Below, piece after piece: positions 17,054 through 25,397 of a stretch of 64,000 nucleotides of DNA. The notes beneath the pieces are model-generated. The model did no database searches. It saw only the letters and a list, made by a program, of their open reading frames with translations, and had not been told where the DNA came from. The position numbers and the translations under genes were made by a program. Numbering within the stretch: the stretch's first letter is position 1; each line of letters starts with the position of its first letter. Source of the stretch: Gammaproteobacteria bacterium (GTDB lineage: Bacteria > Pseudomonadota > Gammaproteobacteria > Pseudomonadales > UBA5518); contig JADIYI010000008.1 of the NCBI GenBank assembly GCA_016705365.1, positions 1,860,001 through 1,924,000 on the forward strand. The letters are read 5' to 3'.

Positions 17054-18172
17054 ATGCCGCTCCGCCCGCATCGAGGCCTCCATTCAGTGCCGACCCGGAC
17101 CCGCGACACGCTGCAGCCCAACGAGCAGATACCCACGCAGTTTGCGTGTTCCCTGCTGCGGATGTTGAGCGATCACGGGCTCGATGTCGCCGAGGCCTGC
17201 GCCTCGGCGGGTCTCGATTTCGATCCGCTCGATCCCGGTGCGCCGGGTTATCGCAGCGAGATCCCGATCATCGCCTACAGCCGGCTGTATCGCGGCGTGA
17301 TGACGGCGTTGCAGGACGAGACCTTCGGGCTGCGCCGCGATGTCGGGATGAATCCCGGCGCGTTTCGCATGATGTGCTACTGCGTGCTCGGCTGTCCGAA
17401 CCTCGGGCGCGCAATCCGGCGCCTGTGCGAGTTCCACCGGGTGTTCTTCGATCACAAGCTGGTGATGCGCCTGCATCGGCAGGACGATGGCGCGCGCTTC
17501 GAGGTGCTCGTCGCGCCCGAGGCGCAACTCGATGGGCCACAGGAGCCGGGGGCAATGATGTCGGCGGTGCAGTCGGCCTGTTGCCTGTCGATGTGGCACC
17601 GCTTTTTCGGCTGGCTGATCGGGCGGCCGCTGCCGCTCGCGAATGTCAGCCTCTGCGGCACGGCCCCCGGGTCGCGGTTGCGTTACCAGCAGCTGTTCAA
17701 TTGCGATCTGGGTTTTGGCGCTGCGGTGCCGGGTTTCAGTTTTCCTTCCGAATACCTCGCCTATCCACTGGTGCACAACGAGGATTCGCTGCTCGATTTC
17801 CTGCGCACCGCGCCTTACCAGTTGCTGATCATGCCGGCGGATCCGGGCAAGCTCAGCCTGGTCGACCAGGTGCGCTCGCTGATCGGCCACGACTTCAGCC
17901 GCGGCTTCCCGAGTTTCGAGCGCATCACGGATTTGCTGCACATGTCGGCGCCGACCCTGCGCCGGCGCCTCAAGCGCGAGGGCACCACGTTCCAGGAGCT
18001 GAAGGACAATTGCCGGCGCGACGCATCGATCGCGTACCTGAATCGCCCGGAGCTGTCGATCAACGATGTGGCGATCCTGATGGGTTTCACTGATCCGAGT
18101 GCATTCTATCGCTCCTTCAAGAAATGGACCGGCCTGACGCCCGGTGAATTCCGTGCCCAGCAGGCGCTCTGA
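17054..18172 (+). CDS. AraC-family transcriptional regulator
   Basis: This 372-residue regulator has an N-terminal ligand-binding domain of the AraC 'arabinose-binding' type (about residues 35-230) and a C-terminal double helix-turn-helix (about 265-370). The DNA-binding part reads ITDLLHMSAPTLRRRLKREG for the first HTH. The signature SINDVAILMGFTDPSAFYRS then precedes FKKWTGLTPGEFR. The ATG at 17054 is used; a GTG at about 17086 (VPTRTRDTLQP) is an alternative. This subfamily often controls catabolic operons next door. The following genes encode a thiolase and a beta-oxidation fusion enzyme, so they are the likely targets. The gene is divergent from the repeat-tail protein with a 102-base gap. 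Confidence 0.93.
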   Translation: MPLRPHRGLHSVPTRTRDTLQPNEQIPTQFACSLLRMLSDHGLDVAEACASAGLDFDPLDPGAPGYRSEIPIIAYSRLYRGVMTALQDETFGLRRDVGMNPGAFRMMCYCVLGCPNLGRAIRRLCEFHRVFFDHKLVMRLHRQDDGARFEVLVAPEAQLDGPQEPGAMMSAVQSACCLSMWHRFFGWLIGRPLPLANVSLCGTAPGSRLRYQQLFNCDLGFGAAVPGFSFPSEYLAYPLVHNEDSLLDFLRTAPYQLLIMPADPGKLSLVDQVRSLIGHDFSRGFPSFERITDLLHMSAPTLRRRLKREGTTFQELKDNCRRDASIAYLNRPELSINDVAILMGFTDPSAFYRSFKKWTGLTPGEFRAQQAL

Positions 18173-18258
18173 AACGCCTGTCCGTTGACCGCTATTGCTA
18201 TCCGATCTTGAACCGTTTTGCCATTGAGGGGCGGCGGCGCGACGCTATCCTGTGCAAG

Positions 18259-18290
18259 CCGTACGGCCCCCCTTGCGTGGGGTGGTACGG
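18259..18290. repeat. Imperfect inverted repeat upstream of the thiolase gene
   Basis: CCGTAC at 18259-18264 pairs with GTACGG at 18285-18290, and CCCC at 18267-18270 pairs with GGGG at 18279-18282, leaving two mismatched pairs between and an eight-base loop. It lies about 50 bases before the thiolase start. It could be an operator for the adjacent AraC regulator or a hairpin in the mRNA leader. No T-run follows, so it is not a typical terminator. Confidence 0.35.
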
Positions 18291-18341
18291 GCCGGACAGC
18301 GGGCCGGCCCGCAGATCCTTTTTGCAATACGCGGTGACATC

Positions 18342-19543
18342 ATGGCAGAAGCAGCATTCATCTTTGACGCGATCCGCACGCCACGCGGCAAGGGCAAGCC
18401 CGGCGGGAGTCTCTACGAGGTCAAGCCGATCGAGTTGCTGGTCACGCTGCTCGAGGCGATGAAGACGCGCAACGATCTCGATACCGCGCGCGTGGACGAT
18501 CTGCTGATCGCCTGCGGGAGCCGGTCGGCGAGCAGGGGCAGGACATCGCGCGCACCGCGATCAATTATTCGAGCTGGGACGATGCGACAGCCGGTGCCCA
18601 GCTGCACCGTTTCTGCGCCGGTGGTCTCGATGCGGTGAACATGGCGGCCGCCAAGGTAGCCTCCGGTTTCGAGGACCTGGTGGCCGCCGGTGGCGTGGAG
18701 TCGATGTCGCGTATCGGCATCGGTGCCAGTGGCGGCGCGCAGGGCGATCCCTGGGTGGCCATGCACAACCTGTTCATCTCGCAGGGCGTGGGCGCGGACC
18801 TGGTGGCCACCCTGAACGGATTCTCGCGCGAGGATGTGGATCGCTATGCGCTGATGTCGCAGCAGCGCGCCGCCGCGGCGCGTGCCGCGGGCCACTTCCG
18901 GTCGATCGTGCCGGTGCGTGACATGAACGGGCTCACGATTCTCGATCATGACGAACTGATCCGCCCGCAAACCACGGCCGCGGATCTCTCAGGGCTCAAA
19001 CCCGCGTTCGCGGCTTTTGGCGAGTGGGGCCAGGACGAGCTGCTGAAGTTGCGTTACCCGCAGCTCGAGATCGTCGATCACGTGCACACGCCCGGCAATT
19101 CCTCGGGCATCGTCGATGGCGCGTCGCTGGTGCTGATCGGCAACGAACGCGCCGGCAAGGAGCTCGGCCTGCGTCCGCGCGCGCGCATCGTGCAGACCGC
19201 GCTGGTCGGAACCGAGCCGATGATCATGCTCGAGGGGCCGGCCCCGGCGACGCGCAAGGTGCTCGCCAAAGCCGGGCTGACGGTCGCTGACATCGATCTG
19301 TTCGAGCTGAACGAGGCGTTTGCGGCGGTGGTGCTGCGTTACCAGCAGCTGCTGGGAATCCCCGACGAGCGCATCAACGTGAATGGCGGCGCCATTGCCA
19401 TGGGCCACCCGATCGGGGCCACCGGCGCGATGATTCTCGGCACCCTGCTCGATGAGCTCGAGCGCCGCGGTCTGCGCCGTGGCCTGTGCACCCTGTGCGC
19501 CGGCGGCGGCATAGGCATAGCAACCATCATCGAACGGGTCTGA
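18342..19543 (+). pseudogene. Acetyl-CoA acetyltransferase (thiolase), interrupted by a single frameshift
   Basis: The sequence encodes a whole thiolase in two frames. Frame one starts at the ATG at 18342 (MAEAAFIFDAIRTPRGKGKP) and runs to about residue 58 (DDLLIAC). Homology then continues in another frame with EPVGEQGQDIARTAINYS and the catalytic-Cys region HRFCAGGLDAVNMAA. The C-terminal half has GGAIAMGHPIGATGAMI and LCTLCAGGGIG, which hold the active His and second Cys. Restoring one base near 18514-18519, for example turning TGCGGGAG into TGCGTGGAG, rebuilds one chain of about 400 residues. All catalytic residues survive, so this may be a recent mutation or a sequencing error. It should cleave 3-ketoacyl-CoA and pairs with the downstream FadB-like gene. 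Confidence 0.88.
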
Positions 19544-19583
19544 GTCGCGTACGCGCGGCCCCCAGCGGAGAGAGCAGCAGATC

Positions 19584-21737
19584 ATGGGATATATCAAACT
19601 CGAACAAACCGGCGACGGCATCGTGGAACTGGTTTTCGATCAGCCGGGCGCCAGCGTCAACACCATGGGCGTGGAATACGATGCGGCGATGCGCGCGGCC
19701 GTTGCCGAATTGCAGCGCCTGGTTGCAGCGGGCGGCGTGCGCGGGGTGTATCTGCGCTCGGGCAAGCCGGGACAGTTCTTTGCGGGCGGTGACATCAAGG
19801 AAATACTCGAGATGGATCTCGAGCCCGACGCCGTACGCAAGGCAGAGCTGTTCGAGGGCATTCTCGGTGCCCAGGCGACGCTGCGTGCGCTCGAGATGCT
19901 CGGCGTGCCGGTCGCGGTGGGCATCAACGGGGCGGCACTCGGCGGCGGTTTCGAGATTGCACTGGCTTGCCACTACCGCATCGCGATCGAAGGCGTGATG
20001 GTCGGACTTCCCGAGGCGCAGCTCGGGCTGATGCCCGGTGCCGGCGGTGTGGTGCGCACGACGCGCCTGATCGGGATGCAGGAAGCCATCGGCCTGGTCA
20101 GCCAGGGTAGCCGGCTGGCGGCGCGCAAGGCGCTGGAAAAAGGGCTGCTCGACGAAGTGGTTGCAGACGAGGCGCAAATGCACGCGCAGGCGCGGGCATG
20201 GTTGCTTGCCAATCCCGAGGCGCGCCAGCCCTGGGACCGGAAGGACTACCGGATGCCCGGCGGTGGCCCCGAGCACAAGGCGAACCAGGGCCTGTTGATG
20301 CTCGGCCCGGTCAATGTCATGAACCAGACCCGGGGGTTGATGCCGGCGCAGAAGGCCATTTTCGCCGCGGTGGCCGATACCGCGCGGGTGGATTTCGATA
20401 CCGCGCTGAAAATCGAGGCGCGCTATTTCCTGAGCCTGCTGCTCGACCAGACCGCGCGCAACATGATGACGGCGTTCTTCGTGCAGATGTCGGCGATCAA
20501 CAAGGGTTCGAGCCGGCCCGCCGCGGTGGCGCGGCGCACGTTCCGCACCCTGGGCATCATCGGTGCCGGACAGATGGGCGCGGGAATTGCCTATATGGCG
20601 GCGAGCAAGGGCCTGGACGTGGTGCTGAAGGACGTGGACCTGGCCGCGGCCGAACGTGGCAAGGAATATGCGCGCACGGCCAGCGAACGCAACAAGCGGC
20701 TCGACGATGCGGGCCGCGAGGCCCTGCTCGCACGCATCCGCCCGAGCGACAGCTATGAGGATCTCGGCGGCTGCGAGGCCGTGATCGAGGCGGTATTCGA
20801 GCGCCGCGCCATCAAGGCCACGGTGGTACGCGAACTCGAGGCGGTGCTCGGGCACGGTGCCCTGCTGGCATCGAACACTTCGGCGCTGCCGATCACCGAA
20901 CTCGCCGAAGCTTCGGTGCGCCCGGCCAGTTTCATCGGCATGCATTTCTTTTCGCCGGCCGAGAAAATGCCGCTGGTCGAGATCATCTGCGGCGAACAGA
21001 CCGGCGACGAGGCGCTGGCGATGGCTTTCGATCTGGCGCAGCAACTCGGCAAGACGCCGATCGTGGTCAACGACGCACCGGGATTTTTCACCTCGCGGGT
21101 GATCGCCAAAACGATTTCGCAGGGTGCGGAGATGGTGCTGGAGGGCATTGATCCGGTGCTGATCGAGGCGGCGGCACGGGCCAATGGCTCACCGGTGGGG
21201 CCGCTTGCCGCGATCGACGAGATCAGCCAGGAGACCGCTTACCGCAACGGCCTGCAGATGAAGGCCGATGTCGAGGCGCGCGGTGAGATCTGGCAGGAAC
21301 AGCCGGCCGGTGAACTCATCCGGCGCATGGTCGAGGATTTCGGGCGCAAGGGCCGCCGCGCGGGTGGTGGCTATTACGATTACCCGGAATCCGGCAAGAA
21401 GCGGATCTGGCCCGGAATGCGCGAGCATTTCGCGCCAGATGGGCATCGCGTGATTCCGTTCGAGGACATCAGGGACCGCTTGCTGTACGCGCAGTGCACC
21501 GAAGCGGTGCGCGCGATGCAGGAGGGTGTCGTCTGCAGCGCTGCGGACGGCAATATCGGTTCGATCATGGGTATCGGCTTCCCGCCGCACACGGGTGGCG
21601 TGTTCCAGTACATCAATGCCTGCGGCCTGGCGCGTTTCATCGCGCGCGCACGTGAACTGGCCGCGTGCTACGGTGCCGACTTCGAGCCCCCGAAACTGTT
21701 GCTCGACAAGGCGGCGCGCGGCGAACCGTTTGTCTGA
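19584..21737 (+). CDS. FadB/FadJ-like enoyl-CoA hydratase / 3-hydroxyacyl-CoA dehydrogenase
   Basis: This 717-residue fusion enzyme performs the hydration and NAD-dependent oxidation steps of beta-oxidation. The N-terminal crotonase domain (about 1-200) has the oxyanion-hole motif GQFFAGGDIKEIL and the catalytic region GLPEAQLGLMPGAGG. The dehydrogenase starts near residue 322 with the Rossmann motif GIIGAGQMGAGIAY. Its catalytic His is in SFIGMHFFSPAEKMPLVEII (near residue 452). The C-terminal domain ends normally. A GGAG-type ribosome binding site precedes the ATG at 19584. It lies 40 bases after the thiolase, forming a fadA-fadB-like pair probably controlled by the upstream AraC regulator. 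The substrate may be a fatty or steroid side-chain acyl-CoA. Confidence 0.95.
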   Translation: MGYIKLEQTGDGIVELVFDQPGASVNTMGVEYDAAMRAAVAELQRLVAAGGVRGVYLRSGKPGQFFAGGDIKEILEMDLEPDAVRKAELFEGILGAQATLRALEMLGVPVAVGINGAALGGGFEIALACHYRIAIEGVMVGLPEAQLGLMPGAGGVVRTTRLIGMQEAIGLVSQGSRLAARKALEKGLLDEVVADEAQMHAQARAWLLANPEARQPWDRKDYRMPGGGPEHKANQGLLMLGPVNVMNQTRGLMPAQKAIFAAVADTARVDFDTALKIEARYFLSLLLDQTARNMMTAFFVQMSAINKGSSRPAAVARRTFRTLGIIGAGQMGAGIAYMAASKGLDVVLKDVDLAAAERGKEYARTASERNKRLDDAGREALLARIRPSDSYEDLGGCEAVIEAVFERRAIKATVVRELEAVLGHGALLASNTSALPITELAEASVRPASFIGMHFFSPAEKMPLVEIICGEQTGDEALAMAFDLAQQLGKTPIVVNDAPGFFTSRVIAKTISQGAEMVLEGIDPVLIEAAARANGSPVGPLAAIDEISQETAYRNGLQMKADVEARGEIWQEQPAGELIRRMVEDFGRKGRRAGGGYYDYPESGKKRIWPGMREHFAPDGHRVIPFEDIRDRLLYAQCTEAVRAMQEGVVCSAADGNIGSIMGIGFPPHTGGVFQYINACGLARFIARARELAACYGADFEPPKLLLDKAARGEPFV

Positions 21738-21809
21738 CCCGTTTGGGCGTTTGTTGCCGAAGCCGGACAAATGCCCGGGCCGGGGGGTGGCGGTTTTGGG
21801 TTGTGCGCT

Positions 21810-21815
21810 TATAAT
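21810..21815 (+). promoter_or_regulatory. Consensus -10 box TATAAT before the 103-residue protein gene
   Basis: A perfect TATAAT lies 33 bases before the ATG at 21848, in an otherwise GC-rich gap. No convincing -35 hexamer is seen 16-18 bases upstream, so the promoter may depend on an activator. It would drive the small protein and probably the two thioredoxin-like genes. Confidence 0.45.
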
Positions 21816-21847
21816 TTGGCCAGAAACTTCGCCTCCGGCAGTATCCG

Positions 21848-22159
21848 ATGGCCAGGAAAATCACCGATGGAAAAGCAGGCGCCAGCGCCAACCGACCCGG
21901 GTTGAAGGTGGTCGGCAAGAGCGATGATGTGCCTGATGGGCCGGGCGCCATATTTGGCGAGAAACGCAGTGGTCGTGACCGGCGCGAGGACGAGGAGCCG
22001 GTAAGCGACAGCCGTCGCCAGGCCAGCGAGCGTCGTACCCGCGCGGTCAAGCAGACCGCCTGGTGGCTGGAGCGCGATTATGTCGAGAGCCACCATTTTG
22101 TGCAGAAATCCTCCAGTTCGCGTACCCGCAAGCCGGTCGAGGACGATTCCGAGGACTGA
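21848..22159 (+). CDS. Small Arg-rich hydrophilic protein, function unknown
   Basis: This ORF encodes 103 residues with no membrane segment, signal peptide or Cys. The middle has clustered basic and acidic residues: EKRSGRDRREDEEPVSDSRR and then QASERRTRAVKQTAWWLERD. The aromatic segment TAWWLERDYVESHHFVQKS is the most distinctive part. The C-terminus is acidic (VEDDSED). I do not recognise the family. A clear -10 box and normal codon usage support it being real, although the ribosome binding site is weak (CCTCCGGCA region). It precedes a lipoprotein gene by 36 bases, so the two may be co-transcribed. Confidence 0.7.
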   Translation: MARKITDGKAGASANRPGLKVVGKSDDVPDGPGAIFGEKRSGRDRREDEEPVSDSRRQASERRTRAVKQTAWWLERDYVESHHFVQKSSSSRTRKPVEDDSED

Positions 22160-22195
22160 ACCCGGGGACATCCCGGCCTGACGGAGTTCCAGTGT

Positions 22196-22696
22196 ATGTC
22201 GGTGGTCGATACCGCAATCCTGCCGCTGCGGCGCCTGCTGGTGCCTGCCGCCGTGGTGCTGCTGTTGTCCGCCTGCGCGCGTGCCACCTACGACGAGTTC
22301 CGTCCCTACGACGAGAAGGCCGACGCGAACGCCGCCATTGCCGCGCTGCTGGCCAACAATCCCGCACGCAAGCGTGTGCTGCTGACTTTCGGTGCCAACT
22401 GGTGCACGGATTCGCGCGCGCTGGAGAGTCATTATCAGAGCCCCGCGCTGACCGGGCTGCTGCAGCGCGAGTTCCTGGAATTGCATATCGACGTGGGCAT
22501 GTCTCACCGCAACCTCGACATCACCGCGCGTTACGAGGATCCCATCGACAAGGGAATCCCGTCGGTGGTGCTGCTCGATCCCGAGGGCAATACCCTGTTC
22601 GTCAATCACGGGAAGTTGTCATCGGCGGCATCCATGAGCGATGCGGCAATCATGGACTTTTTCACCCGCCTGGCCGCCGCCGGCCGGGTCAACTGA
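22196..22696 (+). CDS. Thioredoxin-fold lipoprotein
   Basis: This 166-residue protein has a lipoprotein signal peptide: hydrophobic residues 14-25 end in LLLSAC, with the lipobox Cys at about residue 27. The mature part is a thioredoxin-like fold with VLLTFGANWCTDSRALESHY at the active-site position. Only the first Cys of the CxxC pair is kept (WCTDS), so a disulfide exchange role would need one Cys only, or the protein has another job. A cis-Pro region GIPSVVLLDPEGN is present. It should be anchored in the cell envelope. A GGAG sequence precedes the ATG. It lies 30 bases upstream of another thioredoxin-like gene on the same strand. Confidence 0.85.
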   Translation: MSVVDTAILPLRRLLVPAAVVLLLSACARATYDEFRPYDEKADANAAIAALLANNPARKRVLLTFGANWCTDSRALESHYQSPALTGLLQREFLELHIDVGMSHRNLDITARYEDPIDKGIPSVVLLDPEGNTLFVNHGKLSSAASMSDAAIMDFFTRLAAAGRVN

Positions 22697-22725
22697 ACAC
22701 ACCGGATCCAACGGGAGCATTGTGG

Positions 22726-23580
22726 ATGCCTGAACTGATGGTCGAGATCACACCCGCGAATGCGCAGCAGATGCTGATCGACGAGTCGCACCAGCGTCTG
22801 GTGCTGGTCGATTTCTGGGCGGACTGGTGCAGTCCCTGCAAGATGCTGCTGCCGATACTCGAAAAACTCACGCGCGAATACGCCGGCCAGGTGTTGCTTG
22901 CCAAGGTCAACTGCGACGAGCAGCAGGCGATCGCGGGCCAGTTCGGTGTGCGCAGCCTGCCGACGGTGATGTTGATGAAGGACGGGCAGCCGGTAGACGG
23001 CTTTGTCGGCGCGCAGCCGGAGCCGGCGGTGCGCGCCCTGCTCGAGAAACATCTGCCAAAGCCCTGGGATACGCTGTTCGCCGAAGCGCTGCGTTTGTTC
23101 GAGGCGGGCGATGTGGCCGGCGCCCTGCAGCCGGCGCGCGGGGCCTATGAAGAGTCGAAGCAACGCCCGGATATCGCCAGGCTGTATGCGCAGGTGCTGC
23201 TCGATCTGTCGCGGCTCGAGGAGGCACAGATCGTGCTCGATTCGATCCCGATGGTTGACCAGGACAGCGACTACGAGCGGCTGATCGCGGAGCTCGAGCT
23301 GAAGCAGCAGGCGGCCGATACGCCCGAGATCCAGGCGCTGCTGGAAGCCCAGGCGCGCGACCCCGACGACATGAATACCGCGTATCTGCTTGCGGTGCAG
23401 TACAGCCAGACGGGTCGCGCGCGCGAGGCGCTGGAACTGCTGATCGGCATCGTGCGCAAGGATCGCGAATTCCGCGACGGCGAGGCGCGCAAGACGCTGC
23501 TCGATATCATCCGCGCCCTCGGCAAGGGCGATCCGCTGGCCGCCGAGTACCAGCGCAAGCTGTTTGCGCTGATGTACTGA
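22726..23580 (+). CDS. cnoX: Thioredoxin-like chaperedoxin CnoX (YbbN)
   Basis: This 284-residue cytoplasmic protein has an N-terminal thioredoxin domain (about 1-110) joined to a TPR-like helical domain (about 120-284). This is the YbbN/CnoX architecture, which holds unfolded proteins under oxidative stress and passes them to chaperones. The active site is FWADWCSPCKMLLPILEKL, so a CxxC pair is present, unlike in the E. coli protein. VRSLPTVMLMKDG carries the cis-Pro. The helical part includes TAYLLAVQYSQTGRAREALE, a recognisable TPR. The ATG at 22726 has a GGGAG eight bases upstream; an ATG at 22738 is an alternative. Its length is typical. Confidence 0.93.
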   Translation: MPELMVEITPANAQQMLIDESHQRLVLVDFWADWCSPCKMLLPILEKLTREYAGQVLLAKVNCDEQQAIAGQFGVRSLPTVMLMKDGQPVDGFVGAQPEPAVRALLEKHLPKPWDTLFAEALRLFEAGDVAGALQPARGAYEESKQRPDIARLYAQVLLDLSRLEEAQIVLDSIPMVDQDSDYERLIAELELKQQAADTPEIQALLEAQARDPDDMNTAYLLAVQYSQTGRAREALELLIGIVRKDREFRDGEARKTLLDIIRALGKGDPLAAEYQRKLFALMY

Positions 23581-23584
23581 GGCC

Positions 23585-24913
23585 TCAAAGGTAGCGCGCG
23601 AGCATCGCGTAGCGCTCCCCGGGTGCCAGCACTGCCGTCTCGGGAATCGGAAACTGCACCACGTGCCCGGAACCCGGGGCATCGGTGCGGCGTTCGCCCT
23701 TTTCGTTGCTGAGTTCGTTCAGCGTGAACACGCAGTTGCCCCCGGTGGTCATCAGCTCGAGCTTGTCACCGACCTCGAAGCGGTTGTTCACCGATACGCT
23801 CAGCATGCCCCGGTCGCGGTCGATCGCGACGACCTCGCCAACAAACTGCTGGTAGTCCCCGCGCGACACGCCACGCTCGTAATTCTGGAATTCACCGGGC
23901 GGATGGCGGCGGTAGAAACCCTCGGTATAGCCACGGCTGGCGAGCTTCTCGAGTTCGTTCATCAGCTCCATGTCGAAGGCCTTGCCCGCGAGTGCGTCGT
24001 CGATGGCGCGGCGATAGGCTTGTGCGGTGCGCGCCACGTAATAATGTGACTTGGTGCGCCCCTCGATTTTCAGGCAATCGACGCCGATATCGATCAGCTG
24101 CTGCACGTGCTGGATGGCGCGCAGGTCCCTGGAGTTCATGATGTAGGTGCCGTGTTCGTCTTCGTAGGCCGGCATGTACTCTCCGGGACGACCCTCTTCC
24201 TGCAGCAGGTAGATCCGGTTGTCAGGCGCGGCAGGCTCTGGCACGGGTGGTGGCTGGTAGACGGCGAGCACATCGCCGGAAGCGGTTTCCTCGGCTTCGT
24301 GTGCCTGGTATTTCCAGCGACAGGTGTTGGTGCAGGCGCCCTGGTTCGAATCGCGGTGGGTGATGTAGCCCGAGAGCAGGCAGCGACCCGAGTAGGCGAT
24401 GCACAGCGCTCCGTGCACGAAGACCTCGAGCTCGATGTCGGGGCATTCCTGGCGGATTTCCGCGACTTCCTCGAGCGACAGTTCGCGTGACAGGATGATG
24501 CGCGTGAGCCCCATCGTCTTCCAGAATTTCACGGTGGCCCAGTTGACCGCGTTGGCCTGAACCGAGAGATGGATCGGCATGTCGGGCCAGCGCTCGCGTA
24601 CCATCATGATCAGCCCCGGGTCGGCCATGATCAGTGCATCGGGGCGCATTTCGATCACCGGCTCCATGTCGCGCAGGTAGCTGCGCAGCTTGTCGTTGTG
24701 CGGCGATACGTTGCTGGCGATGAAGAACTGCTTGCCGATATCATGTGCGTAGGCGACCGCCTCGGCGATGCGCTCGAGCTGGCTGAAATCGTTGTTGCGT
24801 ACCCGCAGGCTGTAGCGCGGCTGCCCCGCGTAAACCGCGTCGGCACCGTAGGCGAATGCGTACTGCATCGACTTGAAAGTGCCGGCGGGAGAAAGGAGTT
24901 CGGGTGTTGGCAT
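23585..24913 (-). CDS. trhP: U32-family tRNA 5-hydroxyuridine synthase TrhP (YegQ)
   Basis: This 442-residue protein belongs to peptidase family U32 and matches TrhP/YegQ, which takes part in the prephenate-dependent hydroxylation of U34 in tRNA. The N-terminus reads PTPELLSPAGTFKSMQYAFA and the family signature follows in VFVHGALCIAYSGRCLLS. The Cys cluster GACTNTCRWKY is also conserved and probably binds an iron-sulfur cluster with the Cys above. The C-terminal small domain begins near residue 355 (FVGEVVAIDRDRGM). The ATG at 24913 is preferred; a TTG at 24922 is in frame. It converges on the cnoX gene with a four-base gap. Confidence 0.94.
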   Translation of the reverse strand: MPTPELLSPAGTFKSMQYAFAYGADAVYAGQPRYSLRVRNNDFSQLERIAEAVAYAHDIGKQFFIASNVSPHNDKLRSYLRDMEPVIEMRPDALIMADPGLIMMVRERWPDMPIHLSVQANAVNWATVKFWKTMGLTRIILSRELSLEEVAEIRQECPDIELEVFVHGALCIAYSGRCLLSGYITHRDSNQGACTNTCRWKYQAHEAEETASGDVLAVYQPPPVPEPAAPDNRIYLLQEEGRPGEYMPAYEDEHGTYIMNSRDLRAIQHVQQLIDIGVDCLKIEGRTKSHYYVARTAQAYRRAIDDALAGKAFDMELMNELEKLASRGYTEGFYRRHPPGEFQNYERGVSRGDYQQFVGEVVAIDRDRGMLSVSVNNRFEVGDKLELMTTGGNCVFTLNELSNEKGERRTDAPGSGHVVQFPIPETAVLAPGERYAMLARYL

Positions 24914-25018
24914 GAGGTGCAAACCTGCTTAGCACGAATACGCGAGGCCGGGTATTATCATGGAACGATGCCTGTGGAACCAGTGAAACAGGTCCGTCCG
25001 TCCCAGGAGAAGGAAACC

Positions 25019-25336
25019 ATGCCGACCCGCGAAATCATTGAAACGAAGCTCGTTGCCGCCTTCGCTCCCGAGCACATCGAGGTGCTGAACGAGAGTCATC
25101 GACACAATGTTCCGGCGGGATCCGAGACCCACTTCAAGGTGGTGCTGGTCAGTGCCGCGTTCGAGGGCCGGCGCAGCGTGCAACGCCACCAGCAGGTCTA
25201 TGCGGCGCTGAGCGAGCAACTCCAGGGCGGCGTGCATGCGCTGGCCCTGCACACCTGCACACCCGCCGAATGGCGCGGGCAAACGGGCGCCCCGGATTCA
25301 CCGGACTGCATGGGTGGGGGCAAGCGCACCGGCTGA
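25019..25336 (+). CDS. bolA: BolA family protein
   Basis: This 105-residue protein is a BolA-family partner of monothiol glutaredoxins, involved in iron-sulfur trafficking and morphology control. The class II KH-like fold is recognisable: IIETKLVAAFAPEHIEVLNE, then the signature SHRHNVPAGSETHFKVVLVS. The helix RRSVQRHQQVYAALSEQL follows, and ALALHTCTPAEW carries the conserved His. The ATG at 25019 has AGGAGAAGGA directly upstream; an open reading frame continues further upstream but is not conserved. The 15-residue C-terminal extension with a Cys is unusual but common in gammaproteobacterial members. It converges on ppk. Confidence 0.93.
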   Translation: MPTREIIETKLVAAFAPEHIEVLNESHRHNVPAGSETHFKVVLVSAAFEGRRSVQRHQQVYAALSEQLQGGVHALALHTCTPAEWRGQTGAPDSPDCMGGGKRTG

Positions 25337-25397
25337 GCTGTCGGGGACCTGGCGAGCACGGTGCCAGCGCCCTGACCCGGGGCGGTTGCGGCTCCGC

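Noticed and set aside
19527..21044. Minus-strand open frame of 505 codons under the FadB-like gene
   Set aside because: Translation is rich in Gln, His and Arg and unlike any family; the sense frame is a full beta-oxidation enzyme.
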